Under the pieces are notes generated by a model that saw only the letters and a program-made list of their open reading frames with translations, had not been told where the DNA came from and searched no databases. Below are positions 35,216 through 44,694 of a stretch of 64,000 nucleotides of DNA, in pieces (position 1 is the first letter of the stretch; each line of letters begins with the position of its first letter). A program made the position numbers and the translations under genes. The DNA lies in contig CBDEHK010000001.1 of NCBI GenBank assembly GCA_965238305.1, positions 3,720,001 to 3,784,000 on the forward strand. Direction: 5' to 3'. The DNA is from CBDCGJ01 sp965238305. GTDB lineage: Bacteria > Pseudomonadota > Alphaproteobacteria > GCA-2731375.

Positions 35216-36490
35216 TCAACTTCGAATGACAGATGTTCCTGCATAGACCGCCTGGTCCCCCAGCTCTTCTTCGATTCGCAATAACTGATTATATTTTGCA
35301 GTCCGGTCAGAACGCGCTAAAGAGCCGGTTTTGATCTGTCCACAGCTGGTGGCAACAGCTAAATCGGCGATTGTCGCATCTTCTGTTTCGCCACTTCGGT
35401 GGGACATCACCGCCGTGTAGGCGGCCATGTGAGCCATCTCAACTGCATCCAGGGTTTCACTCAAGGTTCCGATTTGATTGACCTTGACCAAAATCGAGTT
35501 CGCGACGCCTCGATCAATACCTTCGCGAAGCCGCACCGGATTTGTCACGAACAGATCGTCGCCGACCAATTGCACATTTGTGCCAAGAGCATCGGTCAAG
35601 GCTTTCCAACCATCCCAATCGTCTTCGGCCATCCCGTCTTCGATGGAAATAATTGGATATCGCGTGACGAGATCGCTGTAGTAGTCAACCATGCCAGCGG
35701 CATCGAGAGTTTTCCCTTCGCCCGCCAGGACATAAGTCCCGTCTTTGTAAAATTCGCTGGATGCAGCATCGAGCGCCAGACAAATATCTTCGCCAGGTTT
35801 GTAGCCGGCCGTTTCAATCGCCTTCATGACAAACCCGAGGGCGTCGTCTGTGCTGTTCAAAGAAGGCGCGAAACCACCCTCGTCGCCAACATTGGTATTA
35901 TGGCCAGCATCTTTCAAAGCACCGCGTAACGTGTGAAACACTTCTGCCCCCATACGCAAGGCTTCCGCAAAGCAATCAGCCGCAACCGGCACGATCATAA
36001 ATTCCTGCACATCAATTGGATTGTCGGCATGGGCCCCGCCATTGATAATGTTCATCATCGGCACCGGCAAACGCCGCGCATTGACCCCACCAACATAACG
36101 ATATAGCGGTAACCCCAGCTCGACCGCAGAAGCTTTCGCCGCGGCCAAACTGATCCCCAAAATGGCATTCGCACCTAACCGACTTTTGTTGTCGGTGCCA
36201 TCCAATTCGCACATCAAACTATCCAATCGAACTTGATCCGTCGCTTCGACTCCGGATAAGGCATCAAACAATTCGCCGTTCACCGCACCGACTGCGTTCA
36301 ACACACCTTTACCCAAATAGCGTGCCCCGCCATCGCGATTTTCATGGGCTTCATAAATGCCTGTCGACGCACCCGATGGTACAGCAGCGCGGCCGATAGC
36401 CCCCGAATCCAACATTACTTCGACCTCGACCGTGGGATTGCCACGACTGTCCAAAATTTCGCGGCCGCGAATATCGATTATTTCGCTCAT
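35216..36490 (-). CDS. eno: Enolase
   Basis: The 424-residue glycolytic enzyme converts 2-phosphoglycerate to phosphoenolpyruvate. It begins IIDIRGREILDSRGNPTVEVEV and shows the metal ligands in ISIEDGMAEDDWDGW and VGDDLFVTNP, the catalytic lysine in NSILVKVNQIGTLSETL and the signature SHRSGETEDATIADLAVAT. Complete and of normal length. It is divergent from the AAA+ ATPase gene across about 160 bases. A gap of 130 bases separates it from ftsB, with a short AAAAGCGCTTTT palindrome whose meaning is unclear. Confidence 0.97.
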   Translation of the reverse strand: MSEIIDIRGREILDSRGNPTVEVEVMLDSGAIGRAAVPSGASTGIYEAHENRDGGARYLGKGVLNAVGAVNGELFDALSGVEATDQVRLDSLMCELDGTDNKSRLGANAILGISLAAAKASAVELGLPLYRYVGGVNARRLPVPMMNIINGGAHADNPIDVQEFMIVPVAADCFAEALRMGAEVFHTLRGALKDAGHNTNVGDEGGFAPSLNSTDDALGFVMKAIETAGYKPGEDICLALDAASSEFYKDGTYVLAGEGKTLDAAGMVDYYSDLVTRYPIISIEDGMAEDDWDGWKALTDALGTNVQLVGDDLFVTNPVRLREGIDRGVANSILVKVNQIGTLSETLDAVEMAHMAAYTAVMSHRSGETEDATIADLAVATSCGQIKTGSLARSDRTAKYNQLLRIEEELGDQAVYAGTSVIRS

Positions 36491-36652
36491 ATAAGCGTTC
36501 CTTGGGTGAAAATTATGCAGAATTGAGATGCCCGGAACCTAGCCTTAGTGCGTGCAACTGACAAGTAAAAGCGTTGTATTTTATACGATATTTCTTGCTC
36601 AATCGGTTAGATAAGCGCTACCACGTGTAAGTTGACCATTTTGGAGGACAAA

Positions 36653-37954
36653 ATGAGTTTGCAAGTTGAAGAAACTGGCTCCGTCGATCTTGTCGATCCG
36701 CATACGCCGCAAGCGCCGCGCAGTTTCCAGGAAACCGGTTATGGCATGAATTTCCTGCTGTCATTGGTTGTCAAATGCACCTATGTGCAGGGATATCATA
36801 CCGTTTCTGAACTATCGGCGCATTTGAAATTAGGCTCGCGTGTACTCGTCCATGTCATGGGATATGGCCAAGACAAAGACCTGTTTGAGGCCCTAGCTAT
36901 CCGCGGAAGCGGTGAACAGCGTTATGAGTTGAGCGACAAAGGACGGGATTGGGCCGTCGATGCGTTGGAACAATCGATGTATATTGGGCCCGCCCCGGTT
37001 CGCCTGACCGATTTCGCCCGTCAGTCCGAGCTACAAAGAATAACCGACGAGAAACTGGACGCAGAGCAATTTGCCAGCTGTTTTAGCGATATGATTGTAC
37101 CGGACGGTTTTCTTGATGAGTATGGTCCGGCGGTAAACTCCGGCCACTCAATTTTGCTGTTTGGCCCACCCGGAAACGGAAAATCGATTTATGCCAAAGC
37201 CATAACAGATTCCTTCGCCAAACCGGTTTATATTCCATATTCCATCGAAGTTGACGGCCAAGTCATCAACATTTTCGATAGCGCCATCCACCGACGTATG
37301 CCGGCCCCGGATGTAGCTCTCGACAAAAATGCACCGGTCGCGACGATCAGGCCAGATCAACGTTGGGTTCGTTGTTATCGCCCGATGATGATTACCGGCG
37401 GCGAATTAACCTTAGATATGCTGGATTTGCAGTTCAGTCCGATTTCAAAAGTCTACGAAGCACCTCTGCAATTGAAAGTAACCGGTGGAATATTTGTGAT
37501 CGATGACTTCGGACGTCAGATGGTCGAACCGACCGAAGTTCTCAACCGTTGGATCATCCCATTGGAGCGGCGGAGCGATTTTTTGACTCTAAGCACAGGG
37601 AAGAAATTTCCGGTCCCCTTCGACACCTTGGTGATGTTCTCAACTAATATGTCATTGGAGAATTTATTTGACGCCGCCACTCGACGGCGAATTCGCTACA
37701 AATTCGAAATCGGTCCGCCAACCGGTGCAGAATTCAAGAATATATTCGAAATGGTTTGTGCCGAAGCCGATTTGGCGATTGAACCCGGAATCATTGAATA
37801 TCTATTGAATGACTATTATCCAAGCGGGGTGCAACCGATCGCACGCTTCCAGCCGCAATGGATTGTCGACCAGGTTATCAGCAGTTGTGAATACCAGGGC
37901 GTGCCGGCCAAGATGGAGCTATCGCGGGTCAAGCAAGCACTATCGCATCTATAA
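36653..37954 (+). CDS. AAA+ family ATPase of unknown function
   Basis: The 433-residue protein starts at ATG 36653 behind GGAGG at ideal spacing. Residues about 30-120 look like a winged-helix or helical domain (YHTVSELSAHLKLGSRVLVHVM, then YELSDKGRDWAVDAL). The ATPase part has Walker A LLFGPPGNGKSIYAKAI near residue 172, Walker B IFVIDDFGRQM near 280, a sensor-1 asparagine in TLVMFSTNMS and arginines AATRRRIRYKF as finger candidates. The last 60 residues are a C-terminal helical lid. I cannot assign a family name or partner. No signal or membrane segment. Divergent from eno and convergent with the aminotransferase gene, so it is a single-gene unit. Confidence 0.75.
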   Translation: MSLQVEETGSVDLVDPHTPQAPRSFQETGYGMNFLLSLVVKCTYVQGYHTVSELSAHLKLGSRVLVHVMGYGQDKDLFEALAIRGSGEQRYELSDKGRDWAVDALEQSMYIGPAPVRLTDFARQSELQRITDEKLDAEQFASCFSDMIVPDGFLDEYGPAVNSGHSILLFGPPGNGKSIYAKAITDSFAKPVYIPYSIEVDGQVINIFDSAIHRRMPAPDVALDKNAPVATIRPDQRWVRCYRPMMITGGELTLDMLDLQFSPISKVYEAPLQLKVTGGIFVIDDFGRQMVEPTEVLNRWIIPLERRSDFLTLSTGKKFPVPFDTLVMFSTNMSLENLFDAATRRRIRYKFEIGPPTGAEFKNIFEMVCAEADLAIEPGIIEYLLNDYYPSGVQPIARFQPQWIVDQVISSCEYQGVPAKMELSRVKQALSHL

Positions 37955-37965
37955 CCGCCGCCAAG

Positions 37966-39150
37966 CTAAGCGGCTTCTGCCAAAGAAGCAATGGCCGCTT
38001 CGGCGCCGCCTTTGCCATGCGGTACCTGCATCATTTGCATACCCAATTCGACAGTTGCCAGCGCCCCTAATATCATTGGTTCGTTCAGATCCCCCAGGTG
38101 GCCGATCCGGAAAGCCCGGTTCTGCAATTCACCAAGGCCGCCAGCGATCGACACATTCAAATTTTCCCGAATGAAGGCGCGGAACCGATTGCTGTCGAAC
38201 TGTTCGTCCATCAAAACGGTCGTTACTGACGTCGAGCGTTCGGCCGGGTTTGTCACGTTCAATTCGACCGCGCCACCTTGCGCCCATACGTCAACCGCGG
38301 CATGTGTCGCTTGCGACAAGCGGCGATGACGAGCAAAAACTTGTTCGATGCCTTCTTCGTGGATCATGTCGAGAGCTTCGCGCAGACCAAAAACCTGTTG
38401 CACCGGTGAAGTGCCGCAGAACCAACGGTAATAGGCATGCTCCATCCTGGGCGCCCAATCCCAATAATTACGCGGTAGGTTGGCCGATCGCATGGCTTCG
38501 ATCGCTTTAGGTCCGGCCGCGTTAAATGACATGCCGGGCGGCATCATCAAGGCTTTTTGGCTGCCGGTGATAACCAGATCTACACCCCAAGCTTTCATCG
38601 GCAACGGCGTCGCGGCAAATGATGCAACGGCGTCAACAACCAATAGCGCTGGATGTCCGACCCGATCCATTGCATCGCGGATTGCTTTTACATCACTGGT
38701 GGCACTAGTGGCGGTATCGGTGTGAACTGCCATCACGGCCTTAATTTCACCAGCTTTGTCGTTGCTTAGGATTTCTTCGACTTCAGCCGGACTAATTGCG
38801 CCGCGCCAATTAGTTGGTGTTGTCACCACGTTAACGCCGAAACATTCCGTCATCTTAGTCCAACTGACCGAGAAATGACCGGAACCTGGGATCAGAACTT
38901 TGTCGCCGGCGGATAAAATATTGACGATACCGGCTTCCCAAGCCCCGTGACCGTTGGCGATATAAAGGAACATCTCGCCATCTTCATTGTCGAATAGTGT
39001 TTTCAAATCAGCGATGGAAGTTGTCGTTTTTTCCAACAATTCAGGTTCAACCAGATCGATCGTCGCTCTGTTCATGGCGCGCAATACCCGTTCCGGTACA
39101 TTGCTGGGGCCCGGAGAATGAAGAAAATTTCTACCGCTACGGTAAGTCAT
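37966..39150 (-). CDS. Class V PLP aminotransferase (alanine/serine-glyoxylate aminotransferase type)
   Basis: The 394-residue enzyme begins with FLHSPGPSNVPERVLRAM, the usual start of alanine-glyoxylate and serine-glyoxylate aminotransferases, and has the PLP aspartate in LLVVDAVASFAATPLPM and the Schiff-base lysine in VITGSQKALMMPPGMSF near residue 200. It would move an amino group from alanine or serine to glyoxylate or a similar oxo acid. A promoter-like pair lies 49-77 bases upstream, so it may be transcribed separately from the MlrC-like gene 110 bases upstream on the same strand. The neighbourhood suggests use in degradation of a nitrogen compound, which is inference. Confidence 0.9.
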   Translation of the reverse strand: MTYRSGRNFLHSPGPSNVPERVLRAMNRATIDLVEPELLEKTTTSIADLKTLFDNEDGEMFLYIANGHGAWEAGIVNILSAGDKVLIPGSGHFSVSWTKMTECFGVNVVTTPTNWRGAISPAEVEEILSNDKAGEIKAVMAVHTDTATSATSDVKAIRDAMDRVGHPALLVVDAVASFAATPLPMKAWGVDLVITGSQKALMMPPGMSFNAAGPKAIEAMRSANLPRNYWDWAPRMEHAYYRWFCGTSPVQQVFGLREALDMIHEEGIEQVFARHRRLSQATHAAVDVWAQGGAVELNVTNPAERSTSVTTVLMDEQFDSNRFRAFIRENLNVSIAGGLGELQNRAFRIGHLGDLNEPMILGALATVELGMQMMQVPHGKGGAEAAIASLAEAA

Positions 39151-39198
39151 GACAAACTATCCCTAGAATATCGTAATAATTACTGAAACACCGGCGCC

Positions 39199-39227
39199 AA
39201 TAATGAGCAATAAAAGCCTCCGGTCAA
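39199..39227 (-). promoter_or_regulatory. Putative sigma-70 promoter of the class V aminotransferase gene
   Basis: On the minus strand TTGACC (39227-39222) and ATTATT (39204-39199) are spaced by 17 bases. It lies within the 110-base gap between the MlrC-like gene and the aminotransferase gene and predicts a leader of about 40 bases. Confidence 0.42.
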
Positions 39228-39260
39228 CCCTAGTGTCACTTATGTAATCGATAAAAAATT

Positions 39261-40805
39261 CTAATCTATTTCTGGCGGTGTCCAAACAACGTCTTCGTCC
39301 AAGGGATAAATCGGACGGGGCAGGTTTTTCCAGTTAAATCGATCCAGGACTGGCGAAGTGAGCCCCGCGGTGTCCACTTCAAACACCGTATTTGACGGGA
39401 ACCAGGGCGCAAAACCCGCCCTAAAATGACCACGTGACTTCACGACCACAGTACGAGCGGGAGCAATATCCAGGCCCAACATCTCGAAAAACATTGGATC
39501 GGCGGTTTGATGCCGCGAACTGATAACGACAACTATGATGCCATCTTTGCCGCCGATTTCTAAAGCGGCGCAAGGGCCAAGATTGAGAGCGCGGTTTTGA
39601 TAGATCCCCAACCGACCAACAAATTGGCCATCTCCAAGGGCGACGACTTTCGCCGTTGCTTGAAGTGGTTTTGAATATTCGGTTTCGAAATCCTGATTAA
39701 AATGGGCGTCAAGTTCACTATTCAGACCGGCATCATGTGCTGCCCGCGCCAGAACCGGATCAAAAAAGGAACCATAAAGCACCGACTTCGCCTGTCCCTT
39801 GACCAACGCATCCAATAACCAGGTGGTCCGTCCTTCCCCGCCGCCGCCGGGATTATCGCCAGCATCGGAAAAGATCGATGCGGGCAAAATGGGATATGCT
39901 GCATTCTCCAACGCTTTCGCGACGGCATCGTCGATCGACATCAGATCGCGCCTGAATGCTGTGCGATTTTCCCACCCCTTCCCTGCTATCTCAATCGCTA
40001 AGGCTTGCGCCTTCGCTTTCTCCGCGCGTGCGGTCACAACCACTGAAAGGCCATTGACCGAAGTATCGGCGAATGCAAAACCACCAAAGACAGAAACGTT
40101 CAAAATGTCATCTGCCAGCTCCTGGGCCCGGCGCTGGCCATGATCCATCATCTCCCCATATGGGCCCGTCGAGGTCAGTAGCGTGGTACTCGGCGGCATC
40201 AACGGCAACCGGACCATTGTGCATTCCGGCCTCATCCCGGCCAGCATCTGCCGCATGACAAAACAAGCTTCTTCCCCTCTGGGCGTCATATCAACATGGG
40301 GATTTGTCCGATAGCCGATAACCACGTCGGCCGCGCCGACCATTTTTTCAGAAATATTTGCATGAAGGTCGAGGGTGACGACTATCGGCACATCGGGACC
40401 GACAGCAGCCCGCAAGCGCACCAGCATGGTGCCGTCGGGATCATCATCCTGCGTTGCGACCATGGCGCCATGATTTGGAACGTACACGCCATCCAGGGGT
40501 CCGGCTTCCTTGATCAGTTGATCGATCCGATCCAGGCAAGTATCAAAAAACTCTTGCTCCACTGGGCCCCAAGGTGGGCAAACGGCATTCAATAACGGTT
40601 TTGGCTGCCATTCGCCGGTCGCGTCCATTGCCCGCACAAAAGCGCTGAGTTCTTTTTGTATGGCAGCAACTGAAGCTCGCGATCGAGTGACAATCTCCTC
40701 CCCCTGCAAATAGATCGCATCATGGAAATCAGCTTCTGTCGCCACCGGCGCAAATGCGTTGCTTTCCAGTGCAATCCCAACCAAGCCAATTTTTGCATTT
40801 AACAC
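39261..40805 (-). CDS. M81 family metallopeptidase (MlrC-like)
   Basis: The 514-residue protein starts NAKIGLVGIALESNAFAPV after GTG 40805, behind GGGGAG; the longer open frame upstream does not match the family. It has the MlrC N-terminal metal-binding segments (VYVPNHGAMVATQDDDPDGTML, IVVTLDLHANISEKM and VIGYRTNPHVDMTPRGEEA) and the C-terminal MlrC domain with FADTSVNGLSV, SDAGDNPGGGGEGRTTWLL and VVVKSRGHFRAGF. MlrC opens linear microcystin peptides, but most relatives are of unknown substrate and may hydrolyse other amides. The signature is intact. Divergent from the SDR-amidase-TPP operon, so joint function is suggested. Confidence 0.9.
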   Translation of the reverse strand: MLNAKIGLVGIALESNAFAPVATEADFHDAIYLQGEEIVTRSRASVAAIQKELSAFVRAMDATGEWQPKPLLNAVCPPWGPVEQEFFDTCLDRIDQLIKEAGPLDGVYVPNHGAMVATQDDDPDGTMLVRLRAAVGPDVPIVVTLDLHANISEKMVGAADVVIGYRTNPHVDMTPRGEEACFVMRQMLAGMRPECTMVRLPLMPPSTTLLTSTGPYGEMMDHGQRRAQELADDILNVSVFGGFAFADTSVNGLSVVVTARAEKAKAQALAIEIAGKGWENRTAFRRDLMSIDDAVAKALENAAYPILPASIFSDAGDNPGGGGEGRTTWLLDALVKGQAKSVLYGSFFDPVLARAAHDAGLNSELDAHFNQDFETEYSKPLQATAKVVALGDGQFVGRLGIYQNRALNLGPCAALEIGGKDGIIVVVISSRHQTADPMFFEMLGLDIAPARTVVVKSRGHFRAGFAPWFPSNTVFEVDTAGLTSPVLDRFNWKNLPRPIYPLDEDVVWTPPEID

Positions 40806-40865
40806 GAAGTATAACTCCCCACTTCCCACTCGATTTAACTTGTCGTTGTCGGCCTCACATGGCAA

Positions 40866-40881
40866 CAATTTTGTGAAATTG
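40866..40881. promoter_or_regulatory. Inverted repeat in the divergent promoter region of the MlrC/SDR cluster
   Basis: CAATTT-TGTG-AAATTG is a perfect 16-base inverted repeat with a 4-base spacer, lying 15 bases before the SDR start and about 60 from the MlrC-like start. It could be an operator serving both sides, but the arms are short and AT-rich and no regulator gene is adjacent. Confidence 0.25.
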
Positions 40882-40895
40882 GATGAGAGCACGAA

Positions 40896-41630
40896 ATGAG
40901 AGCAGTGGTGACAGCCGGCGGCAGCGGGATCGGCAAACGAATTGCTGATCGTTTAAGGGAGCGCGGCGGCGACGTATTCATCTGCGATATCGACGGCGAG
41001 GCAATAGGAGCTGGCGGTTTGATGGCCGACGTCTCACAGGAAGGTTCCGTCGATGCATTCATAGATGCCGCTGTCGACAATCTGGGTGGCATTGATCTGT
41101 TGGTCAATACGGCTGGTATCGCCGGCCCAACCGGTCCAATCGAAGCGTTAACGCTGGCGGATTGGCGGCAATGTCTGAGCGTCACGCTGGATGGTACTTT
41201 TCTTTGCAGTCGGCGGGTTACCCCGATGATGAAAGCACAGGGATCAGGGTTGATCGTGAACTTTTCTTCCACCGCCGGCATGTTCGGTTATCCCAACAGG
41301 ACACCCTATGCGACAGCAAAATGGGGCGTCATTGGCTTGACCAAATCACTGGCGATGGAATTGGGACCGAGTGGTATCCGGGTCAATGCAATCTGCCCCG
41401 GAGCGGTGTCTGGGGAACGAATGGATCGCGTGATTGCCAGTGAAGCGGAAGCGTCCGACCGGCAACCAGAAGAAATTCAGGAAATTTATCAACGCAGCAG
41501 TTCTTTGCGCAGCTTTGTCAGTGCCGACGATATCGCGAATATGTTACTCTTTCTCGCCTCACCTGCTGGCGCAAAAATTTCCGGCCAGGCATTGGCAATC
41601 GACGGACATACCGAATATCTCACAGGTTAG
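40896..41630 (+). CDS. SDR family NAD(P)-dependent oxidoreductase
   Basis: The 244-residue classical short-chain dehydrogenase has the cofactor motif VVTAGGSGIGKRIADRL near the N-terminus, an aspartate in FICDIDGEA that hints at NAD preference, the NTAGIAGP segment, a catalytic serine in NFSSTAGMFG and the YATAK catalytic pair near residue 148. It oxidises or reduces an alcohol/ketone of unknown identity. It is the first gene of a three-gene operon; the amidase follows after nine bases. Confidence 0.9.
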   Translation: MRAVVTAGGSGIGKRIADRLRERGGDVFICDIDGEAIGAGGLMADVSQEGSVDAFIDAAVDNLGGIDLLVNTAGIAGPTGPIEALTLADWRQCLSVTLDGTFLCSRRVTPMMKAQGSGLIVNFSSTAGMFGYPNRTPYATAKWGVIGLTKSLAMELGPSGIRVNAICPGAVSGERMDRVIASEAEASDRQPEEIQEIYQRSSSLRSFVSADDIANMLLFLASPAGAKISGQALAIDGHTEYLTG

Positions 41631-41639
41631 GATCAAGAA

Positions 41640-43043
41640 ATGACAGAAATTTGGAAATTGAGCGCTAGCGATTTAGCGGCTGATATTGCGGCTGGGAAGT
41701 CCTCCTGTAGCGACGCTGTAGCATCGGCAAACGAACGCATCCGTAGTATGAACGGAGATCTAAATGCAATTGTCGACGATCAGTTGGCGGCAGCAGCTGC
41801 ACAGGCGCGTCAATACGATCAAATGGACGAACCGATGGGACCCCTGCATGGTGTTCCGGTAACGATCAAAGTCAATGTTGATCAGGAAGGCTGCGCGACG
41901 ACCAATGGTATTACAGCCTTCAAAGATGTCATCGCCGAAGAAGATGCGCCGGTCGTCCGCAACCTTAAGAACGCCGGCGCCATCGTCGTCGGCCGCACCA
42001 ATACCCCGGAGTTTTCCTTCCGCGCCACGACGGATAATGAAGTTCACGGTCGCACCAAAAACCCCTGGGACGAGCTGCGTTCCCCAGGTGGCTCTTCTGG
42101 TGGTGCGTCGTCTGCGGTCGCTGCCGGATTTTGTCACTTAGGCCATGGCAATGATATTGGCGGGTCCTTGCGCTTTCCGAGTTTTATGTGCGGGCTAGCA
42201 ACTGTACGACCGACCTTGGGGCGGGTCCCAGCCTACAACCCCTCGGCCGGCGAAGAACGCAGTCTACTGGCACAATTAATGTCCGTGCAGGGCGTGATCG
42301 CCCGTGAAGTCCGTGATGTCCGATTGGGGACGAAAATTGTTGCTATGGAAGATCCACGCGATCCTTGGTGGGCACCAGTCCCATTTGAAGGCCCAGACAT
42401 AGGGCAACCGATCAAAGTTGCGGTGACAAAAAACGGCCTCGGTTACGCGATCGACCCGGCGATCGTTTCGGCAGTCGACCAAGCCGCTAGCGTCCTATCT
42501 AATGCTGGTTACGCGGTTGAGGAAGTTGAGCCGCCGATGACAGAGGAAATCGCCGGTGCCTGGTGTCCGAACACCATGGGAGATGCCAATCTGTTCATGG
42601 AGGCGAGTATTCGCGCCTATGGCAGCGAAACGATCAAACGGATGTTCGATGAATATTATGAATTCATGGGCGTTAGCAATCCGGAAACCCTGTTACGGGC
42701 GATGTCTCACCGGACCCACTACACCCGCGCCTGGAACGAATTCTTAGTCGACTATCCTTTGGTCATAACGCCATTCTTGATGCGGACGACATATGATTGG
42801 GATGAAGACGCGCGCGGTCTCGAAAATTCAAAAGATATTTTCGAAAGCGGCAAATATAGTTACGCAATAAATTATTTAGGATTGCCGGCAGCCGTTATCT
42901 CGACCGGATTACATGACGGACTGCCGATTGGTGTGCAAATCGTTGGCCGTCGCTATCGCGAGGATTTATGCCTGGATGCGGCAGAAACGATTGAACGCGA
43001 CGTCGGCGTGATGATCAAAAATTTGTGGAACCGTGGCGCGTAA
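41640..43043 (+). CDS. Amidase (amidase signature family)
   Basis: The 467-residue hydrolase has the Ser-cisSer-Lys triad of the family: lysine in GVPVTIKVNVDQ near residue 78, and the two serines in SPGGSSGGASSAVAAGF near 153-158, followed by the glycine-rich GNDIGGSLRFPSF. It resembles GatA but is shorter and stands with catabolic genes, so it is not the tRNA amidotransferase, which is encoded at 49597-51090. The amide substrate is unknown. It follows the SDR gene by nine bases and precedes the TPP enzyme by 16, indicating one operon. Confidence 0.9.
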   Translation: MTEIWKLSASDLAADIAAGKSSCSDAVASANERIRSMNGDLNAIVDDQLAAAAAQARQYDQMDEPMGPLHGVPVTIKVNVDQEGCATTNGITAFKDVIAEEDAPVVRNLKNAGAIVVGRTNTPEFSFRATTDNEVHGRTKNPWDELRSPGGSSGGASSAVAAGFCHLGHGNDIGGSLRFPSFMCGLATVRPTLGRVPAYNPSAGEERSLLAQLMSVQGVIAREVRDVRLGTKIVAMEDPRDPWWAPVPFEGPDIGQPIKVAVTKNGLGYAIDPAIVSAVDQAASVLSNAGYAVEEVEPPMTEEIAGAWCPNTMGDANLFMEASIRAYGSETIKRMFDEYYEFMGVSNPETLLRAMSHRTHYTRAWNEFLVDYPLVITPFLMRTTYDWDEDARGLENSKDIFESGKYSYAINYLGLPAAVISTGLHDGLPIGVQIVGRRYREDLCLDAAETIERDVGVMIKNLWNRGA

Positions 43044-43059
43044 ATAAGGTGAAACATCT

Positions 43060-44694
43060 ATGACGGAACGAAGTTGTGGCGAAGCGTTATCGTTTCTGCT
43101 GAAGGAACATGGCGTCGATATCATTTTTGGCATGCCTGGTGTTCACACCCTCGAACTTTACAAAACCATCGATGAAGCTGGATTGCGGCATATCGGCGTG
43201 CGACATGAACAAGGCGCCGGCTTCATGGCAGATGGTTTTGCCCGGGCCAGTGGCAGACCCGGCGTTTGTCTACTGATCAGCGGTCCGGGCTTAACGAACG
43301 CTGCGACGCCAATTGGTCAAGCCTATTCGGATTCCGTGCCGATGCTGGTGGTGACGGCCATGAACGCTAGGCACAATATCGGCCTTGATCGCGGTGCCCT
43401 GCATGAAATAACCGATCAAGCGGCGACCGCTGCGCCGATCGCCGGTTCCAGCGTCGTTGCTTGGGAGGCCAGTCAGGTTGATGTTCACCTGACCCGGGCG
43501 TTTGCCAGTTTCGCAGCCAACCGGCCGCGGCCCGCGGTGATCTCGATCCCCCTAGATGTTTTGGATAGCCCCTTAGGTACGGTGCCACCGCGCAGTCAAT
43601 TGCCTTGTGCGCCGTCACCAGCCCGCCAATCGATTGATGCCGCGGTCAAAATTATCGAAACCGCGAAATGCCCTCTAATTCTTGTTGGTGGCGGGGCGAT
43701 AGATGCGGACCGGGAATTGATCACCCTGGCGGAAAAAACCGGCGCGATCGTCGTCACCACGATTGCCGCAAAGGGTGTCTTCCCCAGTTTCCATCGGCAA
43801 TCCCTCGGCTCCACCTTGCAACAGATCGCAACCCGGCGGGCCATGTCCGCTGCCGACTTGATCATTGCCGTCGGCACCGAAATCGCTGAACCCGATCTTT
43901 ATCTCGTCACCAGCAACGATGATGATGGTGCGGACATCACGCCAGATCGTCTGGATCTGCATGGAAAACTGGTGCGGATCGACCTAGATAGCGGCGTGGT
44001 CGTGCGGGATTATCCAGCGGATGTGGCGATCGTCGGAGATGCTGGCGCGAGTTTGCAAGCGATTACCGCGCAGCTGGATAAAACTTCGAACATTGATCAA
44101 CTGGGCGCAGCAAAGCGAGTACGCGACCTCAACGAAGCCTCCTCCCATAACGAACGGTCAAACTATAATGCAGTGCTATCCGCTTTGCGGGCCGCATTGC
44201 CGGCGGACGGACAGGTATTCGCCGATATGTGCAAAATCGCTTATGCCGGTTGCATGTCGTTTCCGGCCCAGCAGCCGCGCTGTTGGCATTTCCCGAATGG
44301 CTACGGTACCCTGGGGTATGCCTTGCCCGCAGCGATTGGCGGCAAGCTTGCCTGTCCTGATCGGGCAACGGCGGTGCTGGTCGGCGATGGTGGCATTATG
44401 TTCACCATCGCGGAACTCGCAACCGCCGTGGAAAATAAACTGCCAATCGCCATCATCCTTTGGGATAATGAAGCCTTGGGCGAAATTCGCGACGGTATGC
44501 GGGCAAGACAAATGTCGGAAATCGCGGTTCAACCGCTGAACCCGGATTTCGAACCTTTAATCAAATCTTTCGGTGCAAGATATGCAGCCCCGGACAAATT
44601 GGACGACGTCGAACCGGCGATTGCCACCGCATTCGCAGCAGACTGCCCAACGGTTATCCATATCCGCGAGGGGATTTTATTTCCTGAAACTTGA
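43060..44694 (+). CDS. Thiamine pyrophosphate-dependent enzyme (acetolactate synthase-like; possible 2-oxo acid decarboxylase)
   Basis: The 544-residue protein has the three domains of the acetolactate synthase/pyruvate oxidase family. The TPP-activating glutamate is in VRHEQGAGFMADGFARASG near residue 50; the central domain spans about 190-325; the TPP-binding VGDGGIMFTIAELATAVENK near 440 is followed by an asparagine in WDNEALGEIRDGM. In overall pattern it resembles proteins annotated as 5-guanidino-2-oxopentanoate decarboxylase (AruI), which would fit a pathway with an aminotransferase and an amidase, but true acetolactate synthase activity is unlikely since no small subunit gene is nearby. 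The chr promoter overlaps its stop codon. Confidence 0.85.
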   Translation: MTERSCGEALSFLLKEHGVDIIFGMPGVHTLELYKTIDEAGLRHIGVRHEQGAGFMADGFARASGRPGVCLLISGPGLTNAATPIGQAYSDSVPMLVVTAMNARHNIGLDRGALHEITDQAATAAPIAGSSVVAWEASQVDVHLTRAFASFAANRPRPAVISIPLDVLDSPLGTVPPRSQLPCAPSPARQSIDAAVKIIETAKCPLILVGGGAIDADRELITLAEKTGAIVVTTIAAKGVFPSFHRQSLGSTLQQIATRRAMSAADLIIAVGTEIAEPDLYLVTSNDDDGADITPDRLDLHGKLVRIDLDSGVVVRDYPADVAIVGDAGASLQAITAQLDKTSNIDQLGAAKRVRDLNEASSHNERSNYNAVLSALRAALPADGQVFADMCKIAYAGCMSFPAQQPRCWHFPNGYGTLGYALPAAIGGKLACPDRATAVLVGDGGIMFTIAELATAVENKLPIAIILWDNEALGEIRDGMRARQMSEIAVQPLNPDFEPLIKSFGARYAAPDKLDDVEPAIATAFAADCPTVIHIREGILFPET

